Shown: positions 27,946 to 37,000 of the stretch, piece by piece
Layout: every line of letters begins with the position of its first letter
Numbering within the stretch: position 1 is the first letter of the stretch
Source of the DNA: Longibaculum muris
Lineage (GTDB): Bacteria > Bacillota_I > Bacilli_A > Erysipelotrichales > Coprobacillaceae
Direction: 5' to 3'
Length of the DNA stretch: 64,000 bases
Assembly (NCBI RefSeq): GCF_004343035.1
Contig: NZ_SMCQ01000009.1
Coordinates: 1 to 64,000, forward strand
The notes under the pieces: model-generated
What the model saw: only the letters and a program-made list of their open reading frames with translations
What the model was told of the DNA's origin: nothing
Database searches by the model: none
Made by a program: the position numbers and the translations under genes

Positions 27946-30621
27946 ATGATTGATAAGAAAATATTAGCTTTTGCACAACAATTTATAAAATCATATTATC
28001 AAGATAGAGATATAAAAACAGTACTTTCTTTATTACATCCAGATGTAAGAGTCAGTAGTATTCAATGTCAAAAAATATTAAGAGGAAAACAAGAAGTTCA
28101 AAATATGTTGGGTGGATTGGTTGAGGATATTGATTATCATTTTGAAATCAAACAATCATATTTTGATGCAATAAGAAAAGATGATAAGCATATTCTTTTG
28201 TTTTATAAAGTAGATGTTTTACTCTCATATCAAAATATTCAACATCCACTTTCTTTATATGGAAGTTTATTATTAGTACAAGAAGATGAAGAATATTTAT
28301 TAAGTGAAGTTTATGTTTCTTTGTATCGTAGTGAAAAGGAATTTATTCATCGGATTGTTCAACAAATTGAAGATGAAAAGAATTTAAAAAATGCGAATAC
28401 ACGATTAGAACTATTAACAAATAATGTACCTGGAGGTATTTTTAAGTGTTTATTTAATGAAGAACTTACAATTTTATATATGAGTGATGGATTTTTATCA
28501 ATGGTAGGTTATACCAAGGAAGAAATAAACGACAAGTTCCATAATAGCTTTTGGGAAATGATTGATCCTCAAGATCGTATTGCTACAAGAGATGAAGTTA
28601 ATCGTCAAATGAAACTAGGAAAAACCAAACAAATAGAATACCGTATTGTGCATAAAGATGGTCATTCTGTATGGGTGTTAGATAAGGGACAATTGATTGA
28701 AGGTCATGAAGAAGAAGGACCATCTTTCTATTGTATTATGATTGATATAACTAATGAAAAAAGTGCAAGAGAAGAATTAAAACTTGCTTTAGAACGTTTT
28801 AAAATTATTATTGATCAAACAAATGATATTGTTTTTGAATGGGATATTGTCAATAATCAGTTACATTATTCACAGAATTTAGAAAAACTTATGGGGAAAA
28901 GAATACCTAAAGGACATATTAAAGAATTTTTAACTCATCAAACGAATGATATATTTCATCCTGAAGATATTATAAAATGGAAAGAAATTCTATTAAAAAT
29001 TAAATCTGGGTATACTTATATGGAAGAAGAATTTCGATTAAGTAATTCTCATCAACATTATCAATGGTGGCGTTTGCGCTTAACCATTCAGTTAAGTCCA
29101 GATAAGAAACCAATGAAAGCCATTGGAATTTTTATCGATATAGATCAAGAAAAAAGACGTTCTCAATATTTAATTAGTCAAGCTCAACAAGATGCATTAA
29201 CAGGTATTTTTAATAAAATCACTTCACAAAATACGATTAAAGATTATTTGGCTCATCAATGGCAAAATGAATTGTGTGCAATGATGATTATTGATATTGA
29301 TAATTTTAAGGAAGTCAATGATGGTTTGGGTCATTTATTTGGTGATGCAGTTTTGAGTGATATTGCAAGAAGAATGAAAAAGATTTTCCATCATAGAGAT
29401 ATTATTGGAAGAATTGGTGGCGATGAATTTATTGTCTTTTTGATTAATGTTAGAGATATTGAGAGTATTAAAAATATTGCAAGAAGAATGATTGATGAAA
29501 CACATCATTTACAAGTGAGCCATGAACATGAAGTACAAATTTCTTGTAGTATTGGGATATCGATTGCGCCAATTGATGGACGTGACTTTACATGTCTTTT
29601 CCAAAAGGCTGATCAAGCTTTATACCAAGCTAAAAGTGATGGCAAGAATCAATGTGTGATTTATGATGAAAAGAATATAAGTGCTTATTTAATGAATAGT
29701 GTACCTGTTCGTTCAGTTATTAATGAAACAATTGATTCTGATAAGAATAGTCATTTGTTGACGGGACAATTGGCTGAATATGTTTTTAGAATGCTTTATC
29801 AATCGGAAAATATTCAATTAGCAATTGCTTCTATTTTAGAGATTGTTGGTTTACAATTTGATGTTAGTCGTGTTTATATCTTTGAAAATAGTGAAGATGG
29901 ACGTTATTGTAGTAATACATATGAATGGTGTAATAAAAATATAGAACCACAAATAGATAAATTAACAAATGTTTCTTATGAAAGAGATTTAGGAAATCAC
30001 TATTTAGATCAATTTAATGAAGAAGGTATTTTCTATTGTTCTGATATATCTTTTTTACCAAAAAAAATACGTATGATTCTAGAAAAACAAGGAATTAAGT
30101 CTTTGTTGCAATGTGCAATTATGGATAATGGATATTTTAAAGGATATGTTGGATTTGATGAATGTCGTAAGAATCGTTATTGGACACAAAATCAAATTGA
30201 TGCTTTGGTTTTTATTTCAGAAATATTGAGTGTATTCTTATTAAAGAGTCGAGCTGAATTATCATATCAACAAGAGTCTGTAGGATTAAGAGAATTATTG
30301 GATAATCAGAATGCTTTGATTTATGTGATTAATCCATTTGATTATAAAATTTGTTTTGTAAATCATAAGGCCAATCAAATTTCTCCAAAGTTTATGATAG
30401 GAAGGCATTGTTATGAAGTGTTTATGAAAAAGGATGGAATTTGTGAAAATTGTCCACTTAAAAAACTAAATGAAGAAGTCAAGAGTATTCAACAAGACAT
30501 ATATAATGATGTTTTGAATATGTGGCTTGATGTTAATACTACATATGTGAGCTGGAATGGTCAAAAGGCAGTTATGCTTTGTTGTCATGATATTACACAA
30601 TATAAACAAAGGGAGATATGA
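27946..30621 (+). CDS. Multi-sensor diguanylate cyclase (SnoaL-PAS-PAS-GGDEF-GAF-PAS)
   Basis: An 891-aa soluble protein. Domains in order: NTF2/SnoaL-like fold (about 1-130), PAS with a PAC-like end (about 150-275), second PAS (about 280-400), GGDEF (about 410-570; RIGGDEF near 490), GAF-like (about 610-765) and a final PAS-like segment (about 785-890) with a CENCPLKK cysteine pair. The GGDEF loop is intact, but the RxxD inhibitory site is missing (HHRD), so it may escape product inhibition. Having sensors on both sides of the cyclase is unusual. It forms a two-gene operon with the EAL phosphodiesterase upstream, and a bidirectional terminator follows. Confidence 0.9.
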   Translation: MIDKKILAFAQQFIKSYYQDRDIKTVLSLLHPDVRVSSIQCQKILRGKQEVQNMLGGLVEDIDYHFEIKQSYFDAIRKDDKHILLFYKVDVLLSYQNIQHPLSLYGSLLLVQEDEEYLLSEVYVSLYRSEKEFIHRIVQQIEDEKNLKNANTRLELLTNNVPGGIFKCLFNEELTILYMSDGFLSMVGYTKEEINDKFHNSFWEMIDPQDRIATRDEVNRQMKLGKTKQIEYRIVHKDGHSVWVLDKGQLIEGHEEEGPSFYCIMIDITNEKSAREELKLALERFKIIIDQTNDIVFEWDIVNNQLHYSQNLEKLMGKRIPKGHIKEFLTHQTNDIFHPEDIIKWKEILLKIKSGYTYMEEEFRLSNSHQHYQWWRLRLTIQLSPDKKPMKAIGIFIDIDQEKRRSQYLISQAQQDALTGIFNKITSQNTIKDYLAHQWQNELCAMMIIDIDNFKEVNDGLGHLFGDAVLSDIARRMKKIFHHRDIIGRIGGDEFIVFLINVRDIESIKNIARRMIDETHHLQVSHEHEVQISCSIGISIAPIDGRDFTCLFQKADQALYQAKSDGKNQCVIYDEKNISAYLMNSVPVRSVINETIDSDKNSHLLTGQLAEYVFRMLYQSENIQLAIASILEIVGLQFDVSRVYIFENSEDGRYCSNTYEWCNKNIEPQIDKLTNVSYERDLGNHYLDQFNEEGIFYCSDISFLPKKIRMILEKQGIKSLLQCAIMDNGYFKGYVGFDECRKNRYWTQNQIDALVFISEILSVFLLKSRAELSYQQESVGLRELLDNQNALIYVINPFDYKICFVNHKANQISPKFMIGRHCYEVFMKKDGICENCPLKKLNEEVKSIQQDIYNDVLNMWLDVNTTYVSWNGQKAVMLCCHDITQYKQREI

Positions 30622-30640
30622 AAATTCATACTCCCTTTTT
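30608..30640. terminator. Bidirectional terminator between convergent cyclase genes
   Basis: AAAGGGAG-A-TATGA pairs with TCATA-CTCCCTTT around an AAAT loop (one bulge), followed by T at 30635-30640; the A-rich left flank serves the minus strand. Confidence 0.75.
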
Positions 30641-31612
30641 AAATGTAAATTGAGCTTTACCAGCATTTTTGCTTTGATATAAAGCAGAATCAGCCGCAGC
30701 ATATAATTTAGAAAATGTGCTTTCTATTGATGAAAAACTAATACCTATTGAACAACTGATATTGTTATTGTGTTTAGATGATAAATCTTCACAGCCCTTT
30801 ATAATACGATAAGCTTCATGAGCAGTATCTTGGAAAGAAAGATATTGATGGAAGAAGATAATAAACTCATCACCACCAGCTCTACCAATATAAGCTTTTT
30901 CTTGAAATAAGTCTTTCAGTAGATTAGCAATTTCAATTAAAATCATATCTCCATACAGATGACCATAAGTATCATTCAACTTTTTAAAATTATCAACATC
31001 AATAACCATAAAAGCATAACCTTTATCATGATTCATTAAAAAAGTATCAATCTTATTTTCAATCGCAATACGATTATAAAGTCCGGTTAAAGAATCTAAT
31101 TCAATTATTTTTTCAAGATATTGTGAGTATTCTACAGCTTGATTAGCTTTTTGTAAAAGTGTTTTTGGGTAATGCTCATCTTCACTTTGTTCAAGATAAG
31201 GCATTGAATGATGGAGATGAATAATTTGAATATCTAAATCTTGATATTGACAGACAATTGAAAAACGGGTATCCATATCAACAATCAAAGCTTTATTTTT
31301 ATCATTAACTTCTTTTATCCAAACTTTCCCATAAATAACACAAAGAGAATCAGTTAAGGGTGTTCCATAATATTCCTCATTAAGCAGTTCAAATTCAATA
31401 TCTTGAACTTCTAATAAACTTAAATATAACCCATCAACAAAATCCTTTTTATGATGATATATTTCATGTTTACCTGTCCCGATTACAGATAGTTGCTCAC
31501 CTAATAAAAGACTAATCTTTTCAACATCTTCGGGAGTTTTCATATACATATATAAATGACAAAAATTCTTTGCTAATTGTATTGATTGTTTTATAAAATC
31601 ATCTGTATTCAT
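30626..31612 (-). CDS. Diguanylate cyclase with N-terminal NTF2/SnoaL-like domain
   Basis: A 328-aa soluble protein. The N-terminal half (about 1-150) looks like an NTF2/SnoaL sensor, as in its 891-aa neighbour; the C-terminal half is a GGDEF domain (about 165-325) with an intact RAGGDEF loop near residue 247 and no RxxD inhibitory site. It should make c-di-GMP. AAGGAG lies upstream of the ATG. It converges on the 891-aa cyclase and shares an ACGGGTTTTAT promoter motif with the EAL gene, which suggests a common regulator for the c-di-GMP cluster. Confidence 0.9.
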   Translation of the reverse strand: MNTDDFIKQSIQLAKNFCHLYMYMKTPEDVEKISLLLGEQLSVIGTGKHEIYHHKKDFVDGLYLSLLEVQDIEFELLNEEYYGTPLTDSLCVIYGKVWIKEVNDKNKALIVDMDTRFSIVCQYQDLDIQIIHLHHSMPYLEQSEDEHYPKTLLQKANQAVEYSQYLEKIIELDSLTGLYNRIAIENKIDTFLMNHDKGYAFMVIDVDNFKKLNDTYGHLYGDMILIEIANLLKDLFQEKAYIGRAGGDEFIIFFHQYLSFQDTAHEAYRIIKGCEDLSSKHNNNISCSIGISFSSIESTFSKLYAAADSALYQSKNAGKAQFTFKKGV

Positions 31613-31633
31613 AAATCATTTCTCCTTAGAGCT

Positions 31634-31673
31634 ATCATAACATTGTTGAAGATTGTTCGCAAATAAAACCCGT
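31634..31673 (-). promoter_or_regulatory. Cyclase promoter with shared upstream motif
   Basis: Minus-strand ACGGGTTTTAT (complement of 31663-31673), 23 bp, then TGT-TATGAT (hexamer complement of 31634-31639). Confidence 0.5.
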
Positions 31674-31725
31674 CTTAAAGTTTGTCTTTCTTATCTATTA
31701 GGTGTAAAATATATCCATTATATAG

Positions 31726-31731
31726 TATAAT
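31726..31731 (+). promoter_or_regulatory. Likely pepF -10 element
   Basis: TATAAT at 31726-31731, 20 bp before the ATG; the -35 is weak. Confidence 0.55.
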
Positions 31732-31751
31732 AGTTTTTAGAGGTGGTTATC

Positions 31752-33497
31752 ATGGATAGAAAATGGAGTTTAAAGGAATTATATCAATCATTTAATGATC
31801 AGTCTTTTTTAGATGATATAAAAGCAGTAAAGACAATACTAGAGGATATGAAAAAATATCCTCTTATGGATAAAACAGAAGAAAACTTAAAAGATTATTT
31901 AATAAAAGAAAATGAATTGAATGATCTTGTAGAAAAGTTATCAGCTTATATAGAATTAACGATCAGTGCTAATACAACTTGTCAAGAAGCATTAAAGTAT
32001 TCAGCATCACTTGAAACCTTACTAGCAACATTTGCTGATACTCAAGCTAAAATTCAAAAATGGTTAGGGGCTTTCGACCTTACAAATGTAAAGGATGCTT
32101 ATATTCAGGAACATTTGTTTATCTTAAAAGAAATTCAACAGAATAATCAATATTTATTAGATGAACAAAGTGAATCAGTTTTAGCTCAAATGAAAACAAA
32201 TGGATCTTCTGCCTGGTTAAAATATAAAGATCAATTAATATCTTCTTTAAAAGTAACGATTGATGGAACAGCTTATCCATTAACAGAAGTTTTAAATATG
32301 GCTTATTCTAAAGATCAAGAAACGAGAAAAAAAGCATATCTTGCTGAGGTTAATGCTTATTATGATGTTGAACAAGGTATTGCAAGTGCTTTAAATGCTA
32401 TTAAGGGAGAAGCTTTAACGGTTACTCAGTTAAGAGGTTATTCTTCAGTTTTACAAAGAACATTGATTGATTCAAGAATGTCTCAAAAGACTTTGAATGT
32501 TTTACTTTTAACAATGCAAAAGGCATTGGGGATGTTTGAAAAGTATTTTCAATTAAAGGCTAAACGTTTAGGATATGATAATGGATTACCTTGGTATGAA
32601 TTATATGCTCCTGTGGTTGAAAGTCAAACATCTTATCCTTATGAAGTTGGGTGTGAATTTGTTGTGAAACAATTTTCAACTTTTTCTCAACATTTAGGAG
32701 ACTATGCAAAAAAGGCTATGGAAAATAGTTGGATTGATGTTGATCCTAGAGCTGGTAAAGTAGGAGGAGCCTTCTGTCATAATCTTCATTGTTTAAAAGA
32801 AAGTCGTTTCTTATTAAATTATGGAAATGAATTTGGTGATGTAATAACAATGGCACATGAATTAGGACATGGATTTCATGGTGAGTGTTTAAATAGTCAG
32901 ACGGCATTAAATGCAGATTATCCAATGCCAATTGCTGAAACAGCTTCTACATTTTGTGAAACAATTGTTAAAAAAGCAGCTTTAAAAAATGCTTCACCAA
33001 CAGAAAAACTTATGATTTTAGAAAATGAACTTTGTGATTGTGCACAAGTGATTGTCGATATTTATTCACGTTTCTTGTTTGAAAGTCGTTTCTTTAAAAA
33101 ACGTGAAGAAGGACCTTTAAGTGTTGAGGAAATAAAACAATTAATGTTAGAGGCACAAAAAGAGGCATATGGAAAAGGATTGGATCCTCAATATCTTCAT
33201 CCTTATATGTGGACATGGAAACCACATTATTATGAAGCAGATTATGCATTTTATAATTTTCCATATGCATTTGGGTTATTGTTAGCTAAGGGATTGTATG
33301 GTCTTTATCAAAAAGAAGGAGCAGCCTTTAGTAAAACTTATGAAAATTTCTTATCTTTAACTGGTAAGATGTCAATTGAAGAAGTTGGACAAAGTGTTGG
33401 AATTGATTTAACATCTGCAGATTTTTGGCAAAATTCTATTGATATGATTCAGGAAGATATTGATTTATTTGAACAATTATTAAATGAAGTGAGGTAA
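31752..33497 (+). CDS. pepF: Oligoendopeptidase F (M3B)
   Basis: A 581-aa cytosolic zinc metallopeptidase that degrades oligopeptides of roughly 7-17 residues. The zinc motif is HELGH (369-373) within ITMAHELGHGFHGE, and the third ligand is the Glu of PMPIAETAS (near 396). The N-terminal oligopeptidase F domain lies at about 100-180 and the M3 domain at about 190-570. ATG 31752 follows a GAGGTGG site; the GTG at 31743 overlaps that site. Two small membrane-protein genes follow within 5 bp gaps and are probably co-transcribed. Confidence 0.94.
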   Translation: MDRKWSLKELYQSFNDQSFLDDIKAVKTILEDMKKYPLMDKTEENLKDYLIKENELNDLVEKLSAYIELTISANTTCQEALKYSASLETLLATFADTQAKIQKWLGAFDLTNVKDAYIQEHLFILKEIQQNNQYLLDEQSESVLAQMKTNGSSAWLKYKDQLISSLKVTIDGTAYPLTEVLNMAYSKDQETRKKAYLAEVNAYYDVEQGIASALNAIKGEALTVTQLRGYSSVLQRTLIDSRMSQKTLNVLLLTMQKALGMFEKYFQLKAKRLGYDNGLPWYELYAPVVESQTSYPYEVGCEFVVKQFSTFSQHLGDYAKKAMENSWIDVDPRAGKVGGAFCHNLHCLKESRFLLNYGNEFGDVITMAHELGHGFHGECLNSQTALNADYPMPIAETASTFCETIVKKAALKNASPTEKLMILENELCDCAQVIVDIYSRFLFESRFFKKREEGPLSVEEIKQLMLEAQKEAYGKGLDPQYLHPYMWTWKPHYYEADYAFYNFPYAFGLLLAKGLYGLYQKEGAAFSKTYENFLSLTGKMSIEEVGQSVGIDLTSADFWQNSIDMIQEDIDLFEQLLNEVR

Positions 33498-33501
33498 GAC
33501 T

Positions 33502-33729
33502 ATGAAAAAATATGTGAAGTATGTTGTTGTATGGCTTATTTTAAGTTTTGTTTATTTTAAGTTTATCATGCAGCCAATTGGAGATTATTTCTTTAGATCA
33601 AAGTATGAAGTTTTAAGTTTATTTTTACTATGTATTTTCTATGTTGTTATTGTTTTACCATTAACAAGATGGAGTGTTTTAAAGATAGAAGAACGACTTA
33701 ATCATTCAAGAAGGTATTCAGGAAGGTGA
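33502..33729 (+). CDS. Small hypothetical membrane protein (75 aa)
   Basis: Not recognised. Two predicted membrane helices (about 6-23 and 37-56) with a basic C-terminal tail (KIEERLNHSRRYSGR). It starts 4 bp after pepF and ends 4 bp before the next gene, so it belongs to the pepF operon. A GAGGTAAG site precedes the ATG. The tight packing suggests a role linked to the downstream DUF2238-like protein rather than to PepF, but no function can be given. Confidence 0.7.
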   Translation: MKKYVKYVVVWLILSFVYFKFIMQPIGDYFFRSKYEVLSLFLLCIFYVVIVLPLTRWSVLKIEERLNHSRRYSGR

Positions 33730-33733
33730 AATT

Positions 33734-34351
33734 GTGAAAAATAAAAAACTAAATTGGTTTTTCTATTTATGCATCGTGATTTATGTAATGACGCTTATCT
33801 ATGCCTTTATTGTGAATTATCATGGCAAGTATTTTCAAATGACATTTGTGGCTTGTTTAACACCTTTTATTGTGCCTATTGTTATGAAAATAATGAAAGT
33901 GAAAGTACCAATCGAGTTTTATATTATTAATATTATCTTTGTTTATTTTGCCAGCTTATGGGGAAGTTGTTTAGGTGGTTATTCAACACCTTATTATGAT
34001 AAGTTTACCCATTGTGCAAGTGGAGTTGTGATTAGTGAATTGGTTTATATTTTCTATAAACATTATTTTAGAGACGATAAAAGAAAAGGCCTTATGTTGT
34101 TGTTTGTTAATGCTGTTAATGCAATGATTGCATTGTTTTGGGAATTTTATGAATATGCTTTGTTAGTTTTCTTTCAATATGATGCTATTAGAAATGTAAC
34201 AGGCGTTCATGATACAATTACGGATATGTTAGTGGCGGTGATTGGTGGTTTGGTTTTAAGTCTCTATCTGATTCGTTTTGATCAAAGTGAAGATGAGCAT
34301 TTCTTTGTTGCTTTGGAAAGAAAAATACATCGATTAAATAAAAACAGTTAG
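33734..34351 (+). CDS. Membrane protein of the DUF2238/YjdF-like family
   Basis: A 205-aa protein with about six membrane helices. Conserved polar motifs resemble the DUF2238 family: YDKFTHCASGVV (about 95), FWEFYEYALLVFF (about 135) and HDTITDMLVAVIGG (about 160). Function is unknown; the conserved charged residues inside helices suggest a transporter or enzyme core. Translation probably starts at GTG 33734, preceded by GGAAGGTG. It is the last gene of the pepF operon and ends inside a large nested inverted repeat. Confidence 0.7.
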   Translation: MKNKKLNWFFYLCIVIYVMTLIYAFIVNYHGKYFQMTFVACLTPFIVPIVMKIMKVKVPIEFYIINIIFVYFASLWGSCLGGYSTPYYDKFTHCASGVVISELVYIFYKHYFRDDKRKGLMLLFVNAVNAMIALFWEFYEYALLVFFQYDAIRNVTGVHDTITDMLVAVIGGLVLSLYLIRFDQSEDEHFFVALERKIHRLNKNS

Positions 34352-34427
34352 AAAAATATTGAAGTGAACCCCGTTATTTGGACACCCAAATAATGGAGGT
34401 TCATTTTATATCTAGCTGTTTTTATTT
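34336..34427. repeat. Nested double inverted repeat acting as convergent terminator
   Basis: Outer arms AAATAAAAACAGTTAG (34336-34351) and CTAGCTGTTTTTATTT (34412-34427) pair over 16 positions with one G-U. Inside lies a 19-bp hairpin (34362-34380 with 34387-34406, one bulged A at 34397, loop GACACC). It covers both stop codons of the convergent genes. T runs lie on both sides. The inner arm AGTGAACCCC plus TTGGACA also recalls IS3-type element ends. Confidence 0.75.
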
Positions 34428-35411
34428 TGTACTGTTTCGTTTGATAAAGTGTAAAGGGACAACTGTCATAGGAGAATCTATGGCTTGATGATTCATTAAA
34501 GCATCAAGATGTTGACTAGCTAATGAAGCAATCATTTCATAATCAACTTGAATAGTTGAAAGGGAAGGGAGAGAATATTTAGAAATCGAGATATTATCAT
34601 AACCAATGACTTGAACTTGATGAGGAATGTCAACGTGTAATTCATTCAAGGCAGCAATTACACCGTAACCACGCCAATCCGTCGTAGCAAAGACACCATC
34701 AAATTCAATTGATTTTGTTGATAGGTAATGAATTGCATTTTTAGCTTCCATAATCCCAAATTTGAAGCTTGGTGAAACAAAAACAAGCTCTTTTTGATAT
34801 TCTAAGTGAGCATCTTCTAAAGCTCTTATGTAACCAGAAAAACGTCCTTGTTTTTCCAACAACATGCCTTCATTAGCCAAAAATAATATTCTTTGACAAC
34901 CTCTTTTAATGAGCTCCTGCGTTGCTAAATAACCCCCAGCATCATGATCAATAGTAATTAAACTATCACAAGCTTGATCAATTAAAGGATTATGTTCAAT
35001 ACATACTAAAGAAATCTGATTCAAATCATCAGCATAATAATATTTTTGTGGACCACCAATATAAATAATTCCAGCCACATGCCGATAAACCAAATCATCA
35101 AAAGCCTCTATTGTTTTTTGTTTGCTTTTAGATGTAATATGGAGAATCACAGAATAATTTCTTTTAAAAAAATAATCTTCAATAGCACTAATCATAGCTG
35201 AATAATATTCATTACGAATATTAGGAGTAATCAGACCAATTGTTTTCCTAGAAAAATTTTGAGTATATAAAATTGTTTCCTGTTTTTCAACATAAGCTAA
35301 TATTTTTTGCCTTGTTTTTGTTGATATTCTGCCAGTATGATTCAAGACACGAGAAACTGTAGTCACGGATACATCACAATCTTTTGCAATTTGTTTTAAT
35401 GTAATTTTCAT
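34422..35411 (-). CDS. LacI-family transcriptional regulator
   Basis: A 329-aa sugar-responsive repressor. The N-terminal HTH (LKQIAKDCDVSVTTVSRVLNHTG, 4-26) and hinge are followed by a periplasmic-binding-protein-like sensor domain (about 60-329, NIRNEYYSAMISAIEDYFF onward). Two symmetrical operator-like sites flank its own -10, and a GH1 gene is divergent, so it probably controls itself and the beta-glycoside cluster to its right. AAGGAG lies well placed before the ATG. The inducer is unknown; a glucoside phosphate or aldonate is plausible from context. Confidence 0.92.
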   Translation of the reverse strand: MKITLKQIAKDCDVSVTTVSRVLNHTGRISTKTRQKILAYVEKQETILYTQNFSRKTIGLITPNIRNEYYSAMISAIEDYFFKRNYSVILHITSKSKQKTIEAFDDLVYRHVAGIIYIGGPQKYYYADDLNQISLVCIEHNPLIDQACDSLITIDHDAGGYLATQELIKRGCQRILFLANEGMLLEKQGRFSGYIRALEDAHLEYQKELVFVSPSFKFGIMEAKNAIHYLSTKSIEFDGVFATTDWRGYGVIAALNELHVDIPHQVQVIGYDNISISKYSLPSLSTIQVDYEMIASLASQHLDALMNHQAIDSPMTVVPLHFIKRNSTK

Positions 35412-35435
35412 AATATTGTCTCCTTTGAGAAAATA

Positions 35436-35447
35436 ATTTGCGCAAAT
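35436..35447. promoter_or_regulatory. LacI-type operator 1
   Basis: ATTTGCGCAAAT, a perfect 12-bp palindrome with the central CG typical of LacI-family sites, lying at the lacI transcription start. Confidence 0.75.
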
Positions 35448-35456
35448 AGTATAACA
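35448..35456 (-). promoter_or_regulatory. lacI promoter, extended -10
   Basis: Minus-strand TGT-TATACT (hexamer complement of 35448-35453), placed exactly between the two palindromes. Confidence 0.6.
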
Positions 35457-35458
35457 TA

Positions 35459-35470
35459 ATTTTGCAAAAT
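35459..35470. promoter_or_regulatory. LacI-type operator 2
   Basis: ATTTTGCAAAAT, a perfect 12-bp palindrome whose centre is 23 bp from that of operator 1. Confidence 0.7.
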
Positions 35471-35573
35471 AAGGCAGATTGTACCTAAAAAATTGACTAT
35501 TTTTATAAAACTTATAATAATTTTAAGTGACTAGAGACGTCAATGGTCATAGAAAATTATGGAGGAGAAAATT

Positions 35574-36926
35574 GTGAATGAAAGATTTCCAGATGGTTTC
35601 TTATGGGGATCATCAACGAATGCACAACAGTTTGAAGGTGGTTATAACGAGGGTGGAAAAGGTTTAAGTATTGCTGATAAAAGATATATACCAAGTTTAA
35701 TAAATGGTGATTTTGAAGGCTTTAAAAAAGCTAGTGATCATTTTCATCGTTATAAAGAGGATATAGCTTATTATGGTGAAATGGGTTTTCAGATTTATCG
35801 TTTTACAATTGCATGGAGCCGTATTTTTCCTCATGGTGATGGTGAAATAAATCAGGAGGGTTTAAATTTTTATCGTGCTGTCTTAGATGAATTAGAACGA
35901 TATCATATTATCCCTGTCGTTACTCTTTATGCTTATGATTTACCTTATCATTTAATTGAAAAATATCAAGGATGGATTAATCGACAATGTATTGATGATT
36001 ATTTGCATTATGTTGAAACGGTTGTTTCAGCGTTTAAAGGACGTGTTCAATATTGGGTACCTTTTAACGAACAAAATCATGCAAGTTTTGATTCTCAGTA
36101 CATGACTGGTTATGTCGATAAAAACATAACTGAAACATTTCAAATTGTTCATCATTTTAATCTAGCTTATGCCCTAGCGACACGTTTGATTCATCGGATA
36201 GATCCAAAGGCACAAGTAGGTGCAAATATTGGTAATGCTTGTTTTTATCCTAAAACATGCAATCCAGTAGATGTCCAATTAGCTGATGATTTGGCTTATA
36301 AAATTGGTTATGGAAATAGTGATGTTTATTATCGCGGAATTTATACAAAGCGATATCTTGATGGTTTTTTAGGTGCTCATTTTGATGAAGTGATTCAAGA
36401 TGGAGATATGGAAATTATTAAACATAGTGAACCAGATTTTCAATCTTTAACGTATTATTTTTCGATTCCAGTGGATCATCAGGTTTATCAAGGCAATTTA
36501 AGAAATTGTATTAAAGATCCTAATCCATATGTTAAACAAACAAAGTGGAAATGGAATATTGAACCTTATGGATTAAAACATTTATTAGATGATTATTATC
36601 ATCGTTATCAGTTACCTATTTTAATTTTAGAAAATGGTTTAGGGTATCAAGATATTTTAGAAAATGGGAAGGTTCATGATCAATATCGTATTGATTTTTT
36701 AAGAAATCATATTCAATGGATGAAAAAATCTATTGATGAAGGTGTTGAAGTCATTGGTTTTTTAACTTGGTCTGCAATTGATTTATATTCAACAAGAGAT
36801 GGTTTTGAGAAACGTTATGGCTTTGTTTATGTTGATAAGAATGATAATTATCGCCGTATTAAAAAAGATAGTTTTTATTGGTATCAAAAGGTTATCAAGA
36901 GTCATGGAGAGGATTTAGGTGACTAA
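35574..36926 (+). CDS. GH1 6-phospho-beta-glucosidase-like glycosidase
   Basis: A 450-aa family-1 glycosidase. It begins NERFPDGFLWGSSTNAQQFEGG, with acid/base Glu in PFNEQNH (about 161) and nucleophile Glu in LILENGLGYQD (about 353). The phosphate-site residues Ser406, Lys413 and Tyr415 (YSTRDGFEKRYG) indicate 6-phospho substrates, consistent with the PTS gene next door. GTG 35574 is the probable start because GGAGGAG (35561-35567) is correctly spaced; an ATG at 35559 lies upstream of that site. It is divergent from the LacI gene. A possible promoter (TTGACT at 35493, TATAAT at 35513) has a short 14-bp spacer. Confidence 0.9.
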   Translation: MNERFPDGFLWGSSTNAQQFEGGYNEGGKGLSIADKRYIPSLINGDFEGFKKASDHFHRYKEDIAYYGEMGFQIYRFTIAWSRIFPHGDGEINQEGLNFYRAVLDELERYHIIPVVTLYAYDLPYHLIEKYQGWINRQCIDDYLHYVETVVSAFKGRVQYWVPFNEQNHASFDSQYMTGYVDKNITETFQIVHHFNLAYALATRLIHRIDPKAQVGANIGNACFYPKTCNPVDVQLADDLAYKIGYGNSDVYYRGIYTKRYLDGFLGAHFDEVIQDGDMEIIKHSEPDFQSLTYYFSIPVDHQVYQGNLRNCIKDPNPYVKQTKWKWNIEPYGLKHLLDDYYHRYQLPILILENGLGYQDILENGKVHDQYRIDFLRNHIQWMKKSIDEGVEVIGFLTWSAIDLYSTRDGFEKRYGFVYVDKNDNYRRIKKDSFYWYQKVIKSHGEDLGD

Positions 36927-36982
36927 ATATTACATATTTCTATAAAATCGTCGTTATCTATCTGTATATACGGAAACAAGAT

Positions 36983-36994
36983 GCAAATGCAAAT
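36983..36994 (+). repeat. GCAAAT tandem repeat upstream of the EIIC promoter
   Basis: Two adjacent GCAAAT units end 6 bp before the -35. The unit matches the half-site of the LacI operators at 35436 and 35459, so LacI binding here is possible. Confidence 0.4.
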
Positions 36995-37000
36995 AACTCG

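Noticed and set aside
34360-34408. Intact insertion sequence
   Set aside because: No transposase and no room for one; only a hairpin with vague similarity to element ends.
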